From: Mycolicibacterium cosmeticum
Lineage (GTDB): Bacteria; Actinomycetota; Actinomycetes; Mycobacteriales; Mycobacteriaceae
DNA: 64,000 nt
Reading direction: 5' to 3'
Assembly: GCF_000613185.1 (NCBI RefSeq)
Contig: NZ_CCBB010000001.1
Span: 1,116,001 to 1,180,000, forward strand
Positions 27,270 to 37,425 of this stretch are shown here, piece by piece. Under the pieces are notes generated by a model. The model was not told the origin of the DNA. It worked only from the letters and a program-made list of their open reading frames with translations, and ran no database searches. The position numbers and the translations under genes were made by a program. Position 1 is the first letter of the stretch; the number at the start of each line of letters is the position of its first letter.

Positions 27270-27398
27270 ATGCCCAGCACCATCATCGAAGTCCGACGGC
27301 GATACACGCCGGCCGAAGAAGGCGCCATCATCGACGCGTCAACGTGTGAGAGCCGTCGAGTGTCCGATTGCGTCACACATGACGCGAAAAAGCGTGCC
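27270..27398 (+). pseudogene. Remnant of a tautomerase (4-OT superfamily) gene
   Basis: The frame reads MPSTIIEVRRRYTPAEEGAI and then IDA. As I remember the family this is almost exactly the opening of Tautomerase_2 proteins, including the amino-terminal proline that acts as the catalytic base once methionine is removed. Homology stops abruptly after codon 23 and unrelated residues run to a TGA at codon 43; full-length members are about 120-140 residues. It therefore looks like the 5' stub left after a deletion that fused it to the tsnR downstream region. A functional 42-residue peptide cannot be excluded. Confidence 0.5.
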
Positions 27399-27416
27399 TG
27401 AACCCGACATTCGGCA

Positions 27417-28187
27417 TCACAGAGCCTGCGCGCTGGCGTACAGACAGATCGCCGCCGCGGCGGCGACGTTGAGGCTTTCGGCGCTGCCGTGCATCGGAAT
27501 GGTCACCCGGGCATCGGCGGCAGCGGCGACGGCGGGTGCGAGCCCATGGGCCTCGGAACCGAACAGCCACGCCGTCGGCACGGACAGATCGGCTGCAGGC
27601 AAAGGAGTCTCACCGTCCAGCGTGGTGGCCAGCACCTGCAACCCGGCGCCGCGCATCGCGGCGACGAGCGCCTGCGTGTCCTCGGCCTGCACCACCGGCA
27701 CCCCGAAGATGCTGCCCGCCGACGACCGCAGGCATTTGCCGTTGTACGGGTCGACCGAGTTACCGGCCAGGACCACCGCGTCGGCGCCCATGGCGTCGGC
27801 CAGCCTGATGAGGGTACCGGCATTACCCGGTTCGGAGGTCTCCACCGCCACCGCGACCAGCCGCGCGCCGGCCAACACCTCGGCGAGGGACACCTCGGGC
27901 AGCCGGCACACCGCCACCAGCCCCACCGGGGTCACGGTGTCCGACAAGGCCTTCGCCGCGCGTTCGGTCACCTCGTACACGGGGGCGTCCCCGAGCAGGT
28001 CGCCGAAGCGGTCCAGCGCCGCCGCGGTGGCGAACACCTCGGAAACGACACCGCGCCGCAGCGCTGCCTCGACAAGGTTGGGACCTTCGGCGAGAAAGCG
28101 TGCGGCGCGGCGACGTGCGACAGCGCGGTGCAGCTTGACTGCTGCGGCGACGCGGTCAGCCCGCTCGGTCAGCGGGGTGGTGCTCAG
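27417..28187 (-). CDS. tsnR: SpoU/TrmH-type RNA 2'-O-methyltransferase
   Basis: About 256 residues. The N-terminal part ([27 protein letters not shown]) is the L30e-like SpoU substrate-binding domain. The C-terminal SPOUT knot domain has the motifs [27 protein letters not shown] and [18 protein letters not shown], which bind AdoMet. It modifies ribosomal or transfer RNA and sits after rplT, as Rv1644 does. No ATG, GTG or TTG lies in frame before codon ~48, so the likely start is the CTG at 28187, overlapping the rplT stop (CTGA). The longer open frame to 28394 is antisense noise inside rplT. Confidence 0.85.
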   Translation of the reverse strand: MSTTPLTERADRVAAAVKLHRAVARRRAARFLAEGPNLVEAALRRGVVSEVFATAAALDRFGDLLGDAPVYEVTERAAKALSDTVTPVGLVAVCRLPEVSLAEVLAGARLVAVAVETSEPGNAGTLIRLADAMGADAVVLAGNSVDPYNGKCLRSSAGSIFGVPVVQAEDTQALVAAMRGAGLQVLATTLDGETPLPAADLSVPTAWLFGSEAHGLAPAVAAAADARVTIPMHGSAESLNVAAAAAICLYASAQAL

Positions 28188-28573
28188 GCGGCCTCGTCGG
28201 AAGGAGCGTTGACATCGGCGGGCAGCGCGGCCTTGGCGACCTCCACCAGCGCGGTGAACGCGGCCGGGTCGCTCACGGCGATCTCGGCGAGGTTCTTGCG
28301 GTCCACCTCGACACCGGCGGCCTTGAGGCCCTGGATGAGGCGGTTGTAGGTGATGTCGTTGGCGCGGGCCGCGGCGTTGATACGCGAGATCCACAACTTG
28401 CGGAACTCACCCTTGCGGGCGCGACGGTCGCGGTAGGCATAGGTCAAGGAGTGCAGCTGCTGTTCCTTGGCCTTGCGGTAGAGCCGCGAGCGCTGGCCGC
28501 GGTAACCCTTCGACGCCTTGAGGACTGTGCGCCGCTTCTTCTGGGCATTGAGTGCGCGCTTCACGCGTGCCAT
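28184..28573 (-). CDS. rplT: 50S ribosomal protein L20
   Basis: A 129-residue early assembly protein of the large subunit. The basic N-terminal arm [19 protein letters not shown] and the family core [18 protein letters not shown] and [17 protein letters not shown] are all present. A short acidic tail (PSDEAA) extends beyond the usual end. Third gene of infC-rpmI-rplT. In other bacteria L20 represses this operon through its leader; no L20-type leader was recognised here. Confidence 0.98.
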   Translation of the reverse strand: MARVKRALNAQKKRRTVLKASKGYRGQRSRLYRKAKEQQLHSLTYAYRDRRARKGEFRKLWISRINAAARANDITYNRLIQGLKAAGVEVDRKNLAEIAVSDPAAFTALVEVAKAALPADVNAPSDEAA

Positions 28574-28621
28574 GGGAGTGTTCCTATTCTTGCGAGGGGA
28601 GGTTCAAAGGTGAAGCGGCTG

Positions 28622-28816
28622 TTAGCCGTTCAGCAGCTTGTTGATACGGCCGGCGTCGCTGGCGGCGACCACGGTGCGACCGTCGAGGCGACGCGTGCGC
28701 TTGGTGGCCTTGTGCTCCAGCAGGTGGCGGCGGTTCGCCTTCTGGCGCACGATCTTGCCGGTGCCGGTCTTACGGAAGCGCTTCGAAGCTCCGCTATGGG
28801 TCTTTGCCTTGGGCAT
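28622..28816 (-). CDS. rpmI: 50S ribosomal protein L35
   Basis: A 64-residue basic protein beginning [18 protein letters not shown], the unmistakable L35 signature, and ending in the GRINKLLNG helix. It binds 23S rRNA in the large subunit. It lies 12 bases after infC and 48 bases before rplT, the standard order for this operon. Confidence 0.98.
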   Translation of the reverse strand: MPKAKTHSGASKRFRKTGTGKIVRQKANRRHLLEHKATKRTRRLDGRTVVAASDAGRINKLLNG

Positions 28817-28828
28817 GTGTCCTCAGTT

Positions 28829-29434
<606 letters not shown>

Positions 29435-29532
29435 GGGGCCTCCTACGTTGTCTTCTCGTCCACGACCGTGGGGAGACGACGGGGCCAGCGGGGAGTCCGA
29501 CACCATCAGCACTCTGTTCTCCCGAACAGAAA

Positions 29533-29553
29533 GGCCCTGCACGTAGCAGGGCC
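29533..29553 (-). terminator. Leader hairpin upstream of infC, possible attenuator
   Basis: Arms GGCCCTGC (29533-29540) and GCAGGGCC (29546-29553) with a five-base loop. On the minus strand the stem is followed by TTTCTGTT. It lies about 100 bases upstream of the IF-3 start inside the presumed leader, so it could act as an attenuator of the infC operon. Confidence 0.5.
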
Positions 29554-29697
29554 CGATGCCGACCGATCACGGCTTTCGCCGTCTGCGCGGTGCGCAGAAC
29601 AGGACATCCGCAGATGCCTGCGACCGGACCGCTGGACCGGTATGGTCAGCGGTGGGAGCGGGACTCCACTTGCTGTCCCTGGCGTTCGCCGGGACGG

Positions 29698-29728
29698 TCG
29701 ATCATGCCAGTCTATCAGGCATGACCGA
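29698..29728. promoter_or_regulatory. Palindrome over the start of the DUF1844 gene
   Basis: TCATGCC (29702-29708) and GGCATGA (29718-29724) are perfect arms, extended outward by TCG/CGA after one mismatch. The site overlaps the ATG at 29721 and lies in the divergent region with infC. It also contains TAGACT on the minus strand (29716-29711), a possible -10 for infC. A protein bound here could affect both directions. Confidence 0.5.
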
Positions 29729-30080
29729 TGATCAGAAAACTCCAGCCGCTGCAGACCCGCAGGTGAGGGAACTCGCCGAGATCCCCGCGGTCGAAGTGAT
29801 CACCCGTTCGGCCGTGATGCTGATGAGTGCGGCCGCCGAGAAGCTCGGTCTGGCGTCCGAGGATCCCGACGAGAGTCCGCACCGCGACCTCGACGAAGCC
29901 CGCCGGCTGATCACCGCGTTGGCCGGCCTGGTCACCGCGTCGGCGGAATTCCTCGGCCTGCACGCCGGCCCGCTGCGGGACGGTTTGAAGAGCCTGCAGT
30001 TGGCCTTCCGGGAAGCCAGCGCCGCCCCCGAAGAACCCGGTAAAGGGCCTGGCGAGAAATACACCGGCCCCGTCTGGTAG
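29721..30080 (+). CDS. DUF1844 domain protein
   Basis: A 119-residue acidic protein containing EIPAVEVITRSAVMLMSAAAEKLGL and DLDEARRLITALAGLVTASAEFLG, the paired helices of the DUF1844 family that is common in actinobacteria next to infC or lysX. No enzymatic motif is present. The ATG at 29721 was preferred to an earlier in-frame ATG (29556) because the upstream codons overlap the infC leader and do not look like protein. Function is not known; it may be a small helical adaptor. Confidence 0.8.
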   Translation: MTDDQKTPAAADPQVRELAEIPAVEVITRSAVMLMSAAAEKLGLASEDPDESPHRDLDEARRLITALAGLVTASAEFLGLHAGPLRDGLKSLQLAFREASAAPEEPGKGPGEKYTGPVW

Positions 30081-30111
30081 CCACTCACACGAAATTCGAT
30101 GGCCGAAGGCA

Positions 30112-30117
30112 TATCCT
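30112..30117 (+). promoter_or_regulatory. -10 box of lysX
   Basis: TATCCT at 30112-30117 fits TANNNT and lies 8 bases before the ATG at 30126, predicting an almost leaderless message. This is the main reason for choosing 30126 rather than the in-frame ATG at 30099 as the lysX start. Confidence 0.5.
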
Positions 30118-30125
30118 CGCGGCCT

Positions 30126-33100
30126 ATGACCTCGACAATCGCCCCGCAGCCGTCGAGAACCGGCCATCAGTCCCGATTCACCTGGGTACCCGCGGTCGCC
30201 GGGTGGATCGTCGGCGTCATCGCCACGCTGTCGTTGTTGGCCAGCGTCTCGCCGCTGGTGCGCACCCTGATCCGGGTACCGCGGGAGTTCGTCAACGACT
30301 ACATCTTCAACTTCCCCGACACCAGCTTCGCCTGGGCGGTGGTGCTGGCCCTGCTGGCCGCCGCGCTGGCCGCCCGCAAGCGCATCGCGTGGTGGATCCT
30401 GGTGCTCTACATGGTGGCCGCGGTCGGCTGGAATCTCGGCGACCTGGCCACCGGCGACGAAACGGTGGCCGAAGAGGTCGGCGAGGTCATCGGCCTGGTG
30501 TTCCATGTCGCGTCCATCGGCGCGCTGGTGCTGGCCCGGCCCCAGTTCTGGGCCAAGGTGCGCCGCGGGGCGCTGTTCAAGGCCGCCGCCACCCTGGTCG
30601 CCGGCATGGCCGTCGGCACCCTCGTGGGCTGGGGACTGCTGGAACTGTTCCCCGGTTCGCTGGCTCAGGCCGACCGGCCCTGGTACGCGCTGAACCGGGT
30701 CAGCGCGTTCGCCGGTGCCGACGCCGACGCGTTCAGCGGACATCCGCACGGTCTGGTCAACGCGCTGCTCGGGCTGTTCGGCGCGCTCGCGCTGATCGTC
30801 GCCGCGGTGGTGCTGTTCCAGTCGCAGCGCGCCGCCAACGCGCTGACCGGCGAGGACGAATCCGCCATCCGCGGTCTGCTGGAACTGTTCGGCAAGAACG
30901 ATTCGCTGGGCTACTTCGCCACCCGTCGGGACAAGTCGGTGGTGTTCGCGCCCAACGGCCGCGCCGCCATCACCTACCGCGTCGAGGTCGGCGTCTGTCT
31001 GGCCAGCGGTGACCCGGTCGGCGACCCGCGGGCCTGGCCGGCCGCCATCGAGGCCTGGCTGCACCTGTGCGAGACCTACGGGTGGGCGCCCGGGGTGATG
31101 GGGGCCAGCGCCGCGGGAGCACAGGCCTTCCGCGAAGCCGGCCTGAACGCGCTGGAGCTCGGTGACGAGGCGATCCTGCATCCCGACAACTTCCGGTTGT
31201 CCGGTCCCGACATGAAGCCGGTCCGGCAGGCGGTCACCCGGGCCCGCCGGGCCGGGCTGACGGTGCGCATCCGCAGGCACCGCGAGCTGACCGCCGACGA
31301 GATGGCCCAGGTGATCGCCCGTGCCGACCAGTGGCGCGACACCGAGACCGAGCGCGGGTTCTCGATGGCGCTGGGCCGGCTCGGCGACCCGGCCGACAGC
31401 GACTGCCTGTTGGTCGAGGCGATCAAGGCCGGCGGCGACGGTGCAGCCGACGACGTGGTGGCGCTGCTGTCGCTGGTGCCGTGGGGCAGCAACGGGGTGT
31501 CGCTGGACGTGATGCGCCGCTCGCCCCAATCCCCCAACGGCACCATCGAATTGATGGTCAGCGAGCTCTGCCTGCAGGCCGAGGACCTCGGAATCGCCCG
31601 TATCTCACTGAATTTCGCAATGTTCCGGTCGGCGTTCGAGCAGGGTGCCCAGCTGGGTGCCGGCCCGATCGCGCGGCTCTGGCGCGCCCTGCTGGTGTTC
31701 TTCTCCCGGTGGTGGCAGCTGGAGACGCTGTACCGGTCGAACATGAAGTACCAGCCGGAATGGGTGCCGCGGTTCGCCTGCTACGAGGATGCCCGGCTCA
31801 TCCCGCGGGTCGGCGTCGCCTCGGTGATCGCCGAAGGCTTTCTGGTGCTGCCGTTCTCGCGGCGCAAGGATCACACCGGCGAACACATCGCCGCCCCACA
31901 GCGGTTGGTGGACAGCGGTCTGCTGCACCAGGACGGCAGCGCCCCGGACATCAGCGGCCTGCGCGCCGATCTGCCGGACGACGACACGCACCGATTGCCG
32001 GATCAGGTCCGCGTCCGGATGGCCAAGCTGAAGGGTCTGCAGGACCAGGGCGTGGACGCCTATCCGGTGGGTGAGGCGCCCAGCCACACCGTCGCCGCCG
32101 CGTTGGGCGTCGCCGATCCGGCGACCGTCGTCACCGTGGCCGGCCGGATCCTGCGGATCCGTGACTACGGCGGCGTGCTGTTCGCCGTGCTGCGGGACTG
32201 GTCCGGTGAGGTCCAACTGCTGCTCGACGGCCCCGCGGCCGCCCAGGACTATCCGGATTTCGGTGCGTCGGTCGATCTCGGCGACCTGGTCGAGGTGACC
32301 GGCACCATGGGCCGCAGCCGCAACGGCACCCCGTCGTTGCTGGTGACCGACTGGCGGATGATCGGGAAATGCCTGCGCCCGTTGCCCGACAAGTGGAAGG
32401 GGCTCACCGATCCCGAGGCGCGGGTCCGCACCCGTTACGTCGACCTGGCGATCAACACCGATGCGCGTGACCTGATCACCGCGCGCAGCGCGATCCTGCA
32501 CGCCATCCGGGAGACGCTGGTGGGCAAGGGCTTCCTGGAGGTCGAGACACCGATCCTGCAGCAGATCCACGGCGGCGCGAACGCGCGCCCGTTCCAGACC
32601 CACATCAACGCCTACGACCTGGATCTGTATCTGCGCATCGCCCCGGAGCTGTACCTCAAGCGGCTGTGCGTGGGCGGCGTCGAGCGGGTCTTCGAACTCG
32701 GCCGCGCATTCCGCAACGAGGGCGTGGACTTCAGCCACAATCCCGAGTTCACCCTGCTGGAGGCCTATCAGGCGCATGCCGACTACAACGTCTGGATCGA
32801 CGGCTGCCGCGAGCTGATCCAGAATGCCGCCCAGGCGGCCAACGGTGCGCAGGTTGTCATGCGGCCGGGTGCCGACGGAGCGCTGGAACCGGTGGACATC
32901 TCCGGGGTGTGGCCGGTGAAGACGGTGCACGGCGCGGTCTCGGAGGCCCTGGGCGAGGAAATCGGCCCGGACACCGGGCTGGCCCGGTTGCGCGAGCTGT
33001 GCGACGGCGCGGGCGTGCCCTACCTGAAGCACTGGGATGCCGGGGCGGTGGTGCTCGAACTCTATGAACGGCTGGTCGAAGGGCAGACCGAGCACCCGAC

Positions 33101-33449
33101 GTTCTACAAGGACTTCCCGACCTCGGTGTCGCCGCTGACCCGCCCGCACCGCAGCATCGCCGGCGTCGCCGAACGCTGGGATCTGGTGGCGTGGGGAGTC
33201 GAGCTCGGTACCGCCTACAGCGAACTCACCGACCCCGTCGAGCAGCGTAGGCGGCTGCAGGAACAGTCCACGCTGGCCGCCGGCGGCGACCCGGAGGCGA
33301 TGGAGCTCGACGAGGACTTCCTGCAGGCGATGGAGTACGCGATGCCGCCGACCGGTGGCCTGGGCGTCGGGGTGGATCGCGTGGTCATGCTGATCACCGG
33401 GCGCAGCATTCGCGAGACGCTGCCGTTCCCGCTGGCAAAACCGCGCTGA
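30126..33449 (+). CDS. lysX: Bifunctional lysyltransferase / lysyl-tRNA synthetase LysX
   Basis: A 1107-residue fusion known in mycobacteria. The first 230 or so residues hold about six membrane helices. Next comes an MprF-type DUF2156 lysyltransferase domain (about 240-590; [31 protein letters not shown]) that transfers lysine to phosphatidylglycerol. The C-terminal half is a class II LysRS with an OB anticodon domain (about 625-740) and catalytic motifs [11 protein letters not shown] and [15 protein letters not shown]. It makes Lys-tRNA and lysyl-PG at the membrane, giving resistance to cationic peptides. Very close to LysX of M. tuberculosis. Confidence 0.96.
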   Translation: MTSTIAPQPSRTGHQSRFTWVPAVAGWIVGVIATLSLLASVSPLVRTLIRVPREFVNDYIFNFPDTSFAWAVVLALLAAALAARKRIAWWILVLYMVAAVGWNLGDLATGDETVAEEVGEVIGLVFHVASIGALVLARPQFWAKVRRGALFKAAATLVAGMAVGTLVGWGLLELFPGSLAQADRPWYALNRVSAFAGADADAFSGHPHGLVNALLGLFGALALIVAAVVLFQSQRAANALTGEDESAIRGLLELFGKNDSLGYFATRRDKSVVFAPNGRAAITYRVEVGVCLASGDPVGDPRAWPAAIEAWLHLCETYGWAPGVMGASAAGAQAFREAGLNALELGDEAILHPDNFRLSGPDMKPVRQAVTRARRAGLTVRIRRHRELTADEMAQVIARADQWRDTETERGFSMALGRLGDPADSDCLLVEAIKAGGDGAADDVVALLSLVPWGSNGVSLDVMRRSPQSPNGTIELMVSELCLQAEDLGIARISLNFAMFRSAFEQGAQLGAGPIARLWRALLVFFSRWWQLETLYRSNMKYQPEWVPRFACYEDARLIPRVGVASVIAEGFLVLPFSRRKDHTGEHIAAPQRLVDSGLLHQDGSAPDISGLRADLPDDDTHRLPDQVRVRMAKLKGLQDQGVDAYPVGEAPSHTVAAALGVADPATVVTVAGRILRIRDYGGVLFAVLRDWSGEVQLLLDGPAAAQDYPDFGASVDLGDLVEVTGTMGRSRNGTPSLLVTDWRMIGKCLRPLPDKWKGLTDPEARVRTRYVDLAINTDARDLITARSAILHAIRETLVGKGFLEVETPILQQIHGGANARPFQTHINAYDLDLYLRIAPELYLKRLCVGGVERVFELGRAFRNEGVDFSHNPEFTLLEAYQAHADYNVWIDGCRELIQNAAQAANGAQVVMRPGADGALEPVDISGVWPVKTVHGAVSEALGEEIGPDTGLARLRELCDGAGVPYLKHWDAGAVVLELYERLVEGQTEHPTFYKDFPTSVSPLTRPHRSIAGVAERWDLVAWGVELGTAYSELTDPVEQRRRLQEQSTLAAGGDPEAMELDEDFLQAMEYAMPPTGGLGVGVDRVVMLITGRSIRETLPFPLAKPR

Positions 33450-33507
33450 CGAAACGTCGGAAGCCGACTCACAGCCACCCCCAAGGAACTGCGGCCACGA
33501 TGGTGGC

Positions 33508-34926
33508 GTGACACCTTCGACGACGACGGTCGCCGCACCCTTGATGACCGATGCCAATAATGACTTCTTGCAGCACATTTCGCTGATGCACGGCTGGCTC
33601 CCGGTGATCGTGCAGTTGGTCGCCGCGGCCGTTGTGATCGCCGCCGTCGGTTGGCGCAGCAGGCGCTGGCACCAACTCGGGCTGCCGATTTCCCTGGTTG
33701 CCGGGGTGGCCGTGGCTACCGCCGTGCACTGGTACATCAACAGCCAGGGGCTCGCCGGTGACCCCGCCCCGCATGCGTTGTGGATCTGGGTGGGCCTGAT
33801 CGGCTTCATGGCCGCGGTGCTGGTGACCGGTTGGCGGCGCACCGGCTGGTGGCGCCGTGGCGCCACCGCACTGGCGGTACCGCTGTGCGTCCTGTGCGCC
33901 GCGCTGGCGCTCAACCTGTGGGTCGGGTACTTCCCGACGGCGCAGACCGCCTGGAACCAACTGACCGAAGGACCGCTGCCGGACCAGACCGACATGGCCA
34001 CCGTCACTGCCATGCAGCAGCAACGGATGATCCCCGCCAACGGCACCGTGGTCCCGGTCGACACCGGTGACGCCGGGTCCGGCTTCAAGCACCGCGGCGA
34101 ACTCGTGTACCTCCCGCCGGCCTGGTACGCCACCGATCCCCCGCCGAAGCTGCCGACCCTGATGATGATCGGCGGCGAATTCAACACCCCGGCCGACTGG
34201 TTGCGCGCCGGTGACGCGATCCGGGTGGTGGATCGGTTCGCCGCCGCGCACAACGGCAACGCGCCGGTGTTGGTGTTCGTCGACTCCGGAGGGGCGTTCA
34301 ACAACGACACCGAATGTGTGAACGGGTTGCGCGGCAAGGCCGCCGACCATCTCACCAAGGATGTGGTGCCCACCATGATCTCGAAATTCGGGGTGAGCGC
34401 CGCGCCCGCCAACTGGGGCTCGGTCGGCTGGTCCATGGGCGGCACGTGTGCGGTCGACCTGACGGTGATGCATCCGGACATGTTCTCGGTGTTCGAGGAC
34501 ATCGCCGGTGACATCAGCCCCAACTCGGGGAACAAGGCGCAAACCATCGACCGGCTGTTCGGCGGCAACGTCGCGCAGTACGCCTCCTTCGACCCGACCA
34601 CCGTGATCAACCGGCACGGCCGCTATTCGGGCATCGCCGGCTGGTTCGCCGTCAACGACCCCGGCACACCGCCGGGTACCCATCCGCGGGCCAGTGATCA
34701 GGCCGTCGCCGCCCAGTCGCTGTGCGGGCTGGGGAGCACCGCCGGCATCGAGTGCGCGGTGATCGTCCAGCCCGGTAAACACGACTGGCCGTTCGCCTCA
34801 CGGGCGTTCGAGTCGGCCCTGCCGTGGCTGGCCGGGCAGATCGGCACGCCGGGCGTGCCGCGGCTCCCCCTCCCCCGCTCGGGCCCGCCGACCTTGCAGG
34901 CCGCCGGAGCAGGGGTGGCCCGCTGA
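33508..34926 (+). CDS. Membrane-anchored esterase-D/mycolyltransferase-like protein (Rv1639c-like)
   Basis: A 472-residue protein with about four N-terminal membrane helices (residues 25-145) followed by an extracytoplasmic alpha/beta hydrolase of the esterase D/antigen 85 superfamily. The nucleophile elbow is VGWSMGGTCAV (Ser around 310) and the candidate histidine is in PGKHDWPFA. An acidic residue in AVNDPG may complete the triad. GTG at 33508 is the start, 58 bases after lysX. It may act on cell-envelope lipids, which fits the lysX context, but no substrate is shown. Its stop is four bases from the convergent unknown gene. Confidence 0.82.
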   Translation: MTPSTTTVAAPLMTDANNDFLQHISLMHGWLPVIVQLVAAAVVIAAVGWRSRRWHQLGLPISLVAGVAVATAVHWYINSQGLAGDPAPHALWIWVGLIGFMAAVLVTGWRRTGWWRRGATALAVPLCVLCAALALNLWVGYFPTAQTAWNQLTEGPLPDQTDMATVTAMQQQRMIPANGTVVPVDTGDAGSGFKHRGELVYLPPAWYATDPPPKLPTLMMIGGEFNTPADWLRAGDAIRVVDRFAAAHNGNAPVLVFVDSGGAFNNDTECVNGLRGKAADHLTKDVVPTMISKFGVSAAPANWGSVGWSMGGTCAVDLTVMHPDMFSVFEDIAGDISPNSGNKAQTIDRLFGGNVAQYASFDPTTVINRHGRYSGIAGWFAVNDPGTPPGTHPRASDQAVAAQSLCGLGSTAGIECAVIVQPGKHDWPFASRAFESALPWLAGQIGTPGVPRLPLPRSGPPTLQAAGAGVAR

Positions 34927-34930
34927 GCCG

Positions 34931-35971
34931 TCAGTAATCCGATTCGGCGGCCAGGATCTCGGCCAGGAAAGCGTCGGGGGCCGGACCGGCGAGGCGTGCC
35001 CGCGCGAACGCGCGCAGGCGGTTGCGGACCTCGCGGTTGTCACCGGGACCGGCCGAATCGCCGACGGCGATCACGGCCGACGACCAATCCCGGTCCCAGG
35101 CAGCAGATTCCGTGATCGGGAGGGCGATGGTCGCCCGCCCCTGCGCGTCCAGCACACCGTCGGCACCGTCGAACCGCACCGGTATCCCGCTCGCCGGCCC
35201 GATCAGCTCGGCGCGCATCTCGACACGCACCGCTCCCGCCGTGGCGGTCACCGCCCAGGACACGGTGTCCTCGGCCGCGTCGAACACGCCGGGCGGTACC
35301 GCGCTCCACGGGATGGACGCGGTGCCCGACGCGACCGTGCCCGGCCGCTGGGCCCCGGCCGCGCCGGCGGCCAGCGCATAATCCTGCTGCCTGCGCTGCG
35401 CCGGAATCTCGTCCAGGTCAACCCAATCGGCCACCGATGCGATGAGCGCCGCCACCCGCGGGTCGCCGTCGGCCAGCAGGGCCGCCAGCGCCGGGCGATG
35501 CGGCTCGAGCAGGCCGGCCACGTCGGAATCGAAGGTGTCGCCGGCGAAGAACTCCTCGGCCGCCGCGGTGAGCGCGGCGATCTCGACATCCAGCAGCGCC
35601 GCGTCGAGTCCGGCGATACCGTCGCGCACACTGGCCGGCCACCAGCGGCGCAGCCAGTGCCCCAGCGCCAGTCGCCGCAGCGGAGCCAGCGCGGCGGCGG
35701 CCCACTCCACATCGACGAGGTCCAGCGCGGCCGCCGTGTGGGCCGGCCGTCCGGTGAGTGCTTCGACGACGCTGACATGGCCGGTCTCGCCCAGCACTCG
35801 CCACAACCAGTCGGCGGCGGCCACGTCGGTGAACGTGACGGCAACCGGCGTCTGCGGGTCGTCGACGGTCCAGGCCAGCACCGCGCCCGCGACCTCGAGG
35901 ACGGCGACCGCGGGTGGTGCGGCGGCCGGCCGGCCGGTGGTCCACAAACCCTGTTCGGCAACGAGTCTCAT
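34931..35971 (-). CDS. Unknown protein A of the CHAT/TPR island (346 aa)
   Basis: A 346-residue alanine-rich acidic protein with no signal peptide, membrane helix or motif I recognise. The N-terminal third looks alpha/beta (AVLEVAGAVLAWTVDDPQTPVAVTF); residues about 90-220 are predicted helices with WLRRWWPASVRDGIAGLDAALLDVEI; the C-terminal part (about 230-320) looks beta-rich (ATAGAVRVEMRAELIG). The ATG at 35971 overlaps the preceding stop as ATGA, so it is translated together with protein B. It has no counterpart at this place in M. tuberculosis that I know of. A substrate or effector of the neighbouring CHAT protease is one possibility. Confidence 0.75.
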   Translation of the reverse strand: MRLVAEQGLWTTGRPAAAPPAVAVLEVAGAVLAWTVDDPQTPVAVTFTDVAAADWLWRVLGETGHVSVVEALTGRPAHTAAALDLVDVEWAAAALAPLRRLALGHWLRRWWPASVRDGIAGLDAALLDVEIAALTAAAEEFFAGDTFDSDVAGLLEPHRPALAALLADGDPRVAALIASVADWVDLDEIPAQRRQQDYALAAGAAGAQRPGTVASGTASIPWSAVPPGVFDAAEDTVSWAVTATAGAVRVEMRAELIGPASGIPVRFDGADGVLDAQGRATIALPITESAAWDRDWSSAVIAVGDSAGPGDNREVRNRLRAFARARLAGPAPDAFLAEILAAESDY

Positions 35972-37368
35972 TGCGCCGCCGCCAATTCCAGCATGGCCTT
36001 GATGCGCTGCCGGTGATCCAGGCTGACCGAGCGGGCCACGCCTTCCAACAGGGCACGGACGTCGTCGACATCGGCGCAGGATTCCTGCCACACATCGCGG
36101 CCGTGCAGGCGGGCCCACAGTCGGCTCAGGTAGGGCCTGGCGAAGGCGGCCAGCTCGTCGGTGACCTGTTGCTGACGCGGATGCAGCGCGGCATCGGCGG
36201 TCAGGTAGCGGCGCGCGTGCAGCACATAGGCCTCTTTGCGCAATCGGGCCTGGATCTGTGCCGCCAGCCGGTAGCGCGGCGCGGCCTCCTCGCTCAGCGG
36301 CGCCAGTTCGACGGCCACCTCCACCCCGGCCACCAGGGTGGCCTGCATGTCCTCGGCCAGCAGACCCCACGGCGCACACGCCCGGTCCACCTCCTCCGCA
36401 CACAGCGTGGGCACGTCGGGCAACTCGTCGCGGTCGAGCGCACGCCGCAGCGTGGCCCGGACCCGGTCCACCACACTGCGGTCGAGCGGACGGTCGCCCT
36501 CGGACCCCCCGTTCACCGGTGGCGGCGGTTGCGGCACAGTCGAACTCAGGCCGATGTCGACGATCGACCAGGGCAGCTGCGGATCCGGGCCGTGTGCACG
36601 CGCGCCGAGATTGTACGGCGTGGCGTCGGCCACCAGCGCCGTCCACACCCGCTGCCGGGCCGCCTGCGCCGAATGGCCTTCGGCGTCACCGAGAACGGTG
36701 GCCAGACCGGCCAGAAACGGCGCGGTGATGGCTTCCGACGGACGCACATCGCGCCAGCTGCGCTGCAACTGCATCGACAACGCCGCCATCGCGCCGGCGT
36801 CCGTCACGTAGCGGTTGAGAACCTCGATGGCGGTGCGGTCCCGATCGCCGTGCACACCGCGCAACACCCGCTCGGCGGTCTCCGACAGGTCATCATCCCC
36901 TTGCCCCGGTTCACCATTGGTGACGGCCAGCTCGAAACACACGGGGAAGTACAGCTCCTGGGCGTTACCGGTGGTCAACCGCAGCCGCCGGCGGTGCGCC
37001 TTGAGTACCGCGAACCACCCGGCGGTTGCGCGCAGCCGGCCGGCGTGGGCCAGGATCAGCTGGTGCATCTCGTCGGCCACCTCGGCGGTGACCACCGGTG
37101 TCGAGTACTGCGGATTGGACCGCAGCCGCAAGACCAGCGGATCCAGGATGCGCTTGACGGTCCGGCTGAGGGGTCCGCCGTCCTCGGCGCTCAGCACCTC
37201 GACACCCGGGCCCAGCGCCCGCCAGGCCCGGTCGATCACGGCGCGGCGCGGCGCGGACGCCACGGCAGCGGCGGCATACTCCGTCGCTTCGCTCGCCCCG
37301 GTGCCAACTCCCGTCGCTTCGCTCGCCCCGGTGCCAACCCCCGTCGCTTCGCTCGCCCCGGTCACCAT
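35968..37368 (-). CDS. Unknown protein B of the CHAT/TPR island (466 aa)
   Basis: A 466-residue, mostly helical, arginine-rich protein. Its first 30 residues are a repeated peptide (GASEATGVGT) encoded by 30-base tandem repeats. A helical block follows (about 40-275), then a proline linker STVPQPPPPVNGG (about 276-288) and a second helical block. No known domain or membrane helix was recognised. The ATG at 37368 was chosen because TATCCT ends 6 bases upstream, giving a leaderless start; the longer open frame to 37791 crosses the divergent gene. Coupled by ATGA to protein A. The linker could be a protease-accessible hinge. Confidence 0.78.
   Translation of the reverse strand: MVTGASEATGVGTGASEATGVGTGASEATEYAAAAVASAPRRAVIDRAWRALGPGVEVLSAEDGGPLSRTVKRILDPLVLRLRSNPQYSTPVVTAEVADEMHQLILAHAGRLRATAGWFAVLKAHRRRLRLTTGNAQELYFPVCFELAVTNGEPGQGDDDLSETAERVLRGVHGDRDRTAIEVLNRYVTDAGAMAALSMQLQRSWRDVRPSEAITAPFLAGLATVLGDAEGHSAQAARQRVWTALVADATPYNLGARAHGPDPQLPWSIVDIGLSSTVPQPPPPVNGGSEGDRPLDRSVVDRVRATLRRALDRDELPDVPTLCAEEVDRACAPWGLLAEDMQATLVAGVEVAVELAPLSEEAAPRYRLAAQIQARLRKEAYVLHARRYLTADAALHPRQQQVTDELAAFARPYLSRLWARLHGRDVWQESCADVDDVRALLEGVARSVSLDHRQRIKAMLELAAAQ
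37281..37362. repeat. 30-base tandem repeat in the 5' end of protein B
   Basis: Units at 37281-37310, 37311-37340 and 37341-37362 (partial) share CCGTCGCTTCGCTCGCCCC. The first two differ only near their ends. The period preserves the reading frame and encodes GASEATGVGT. Core and period match the array at 151-240. Confidence 0.88.
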
Positions 37369-37374
37369 CGCCCC

Positions 37375-37384
37375 AGGATAGGGT
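37375..37384. promoter_or_regulatory. Bidirectional promoter with overlapping -10 boxes
   Basis: On the minus strand TATCCT (37380-37375) lies 6 bases before the ATG of protein B. On the plus strand TAGGGT (37379-37384) points at the small membrane protein, leaving a leader of about 35 bases. The two boxes share the TA at 37379-37380, so only one polymerase could open the site at a time. Confidence 0.55.
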
Positions 37385-37425
37385 GCGCCGGCAAAACTTG
37401 GGTTCGGTAGCAGGCGGGCAGCCCG

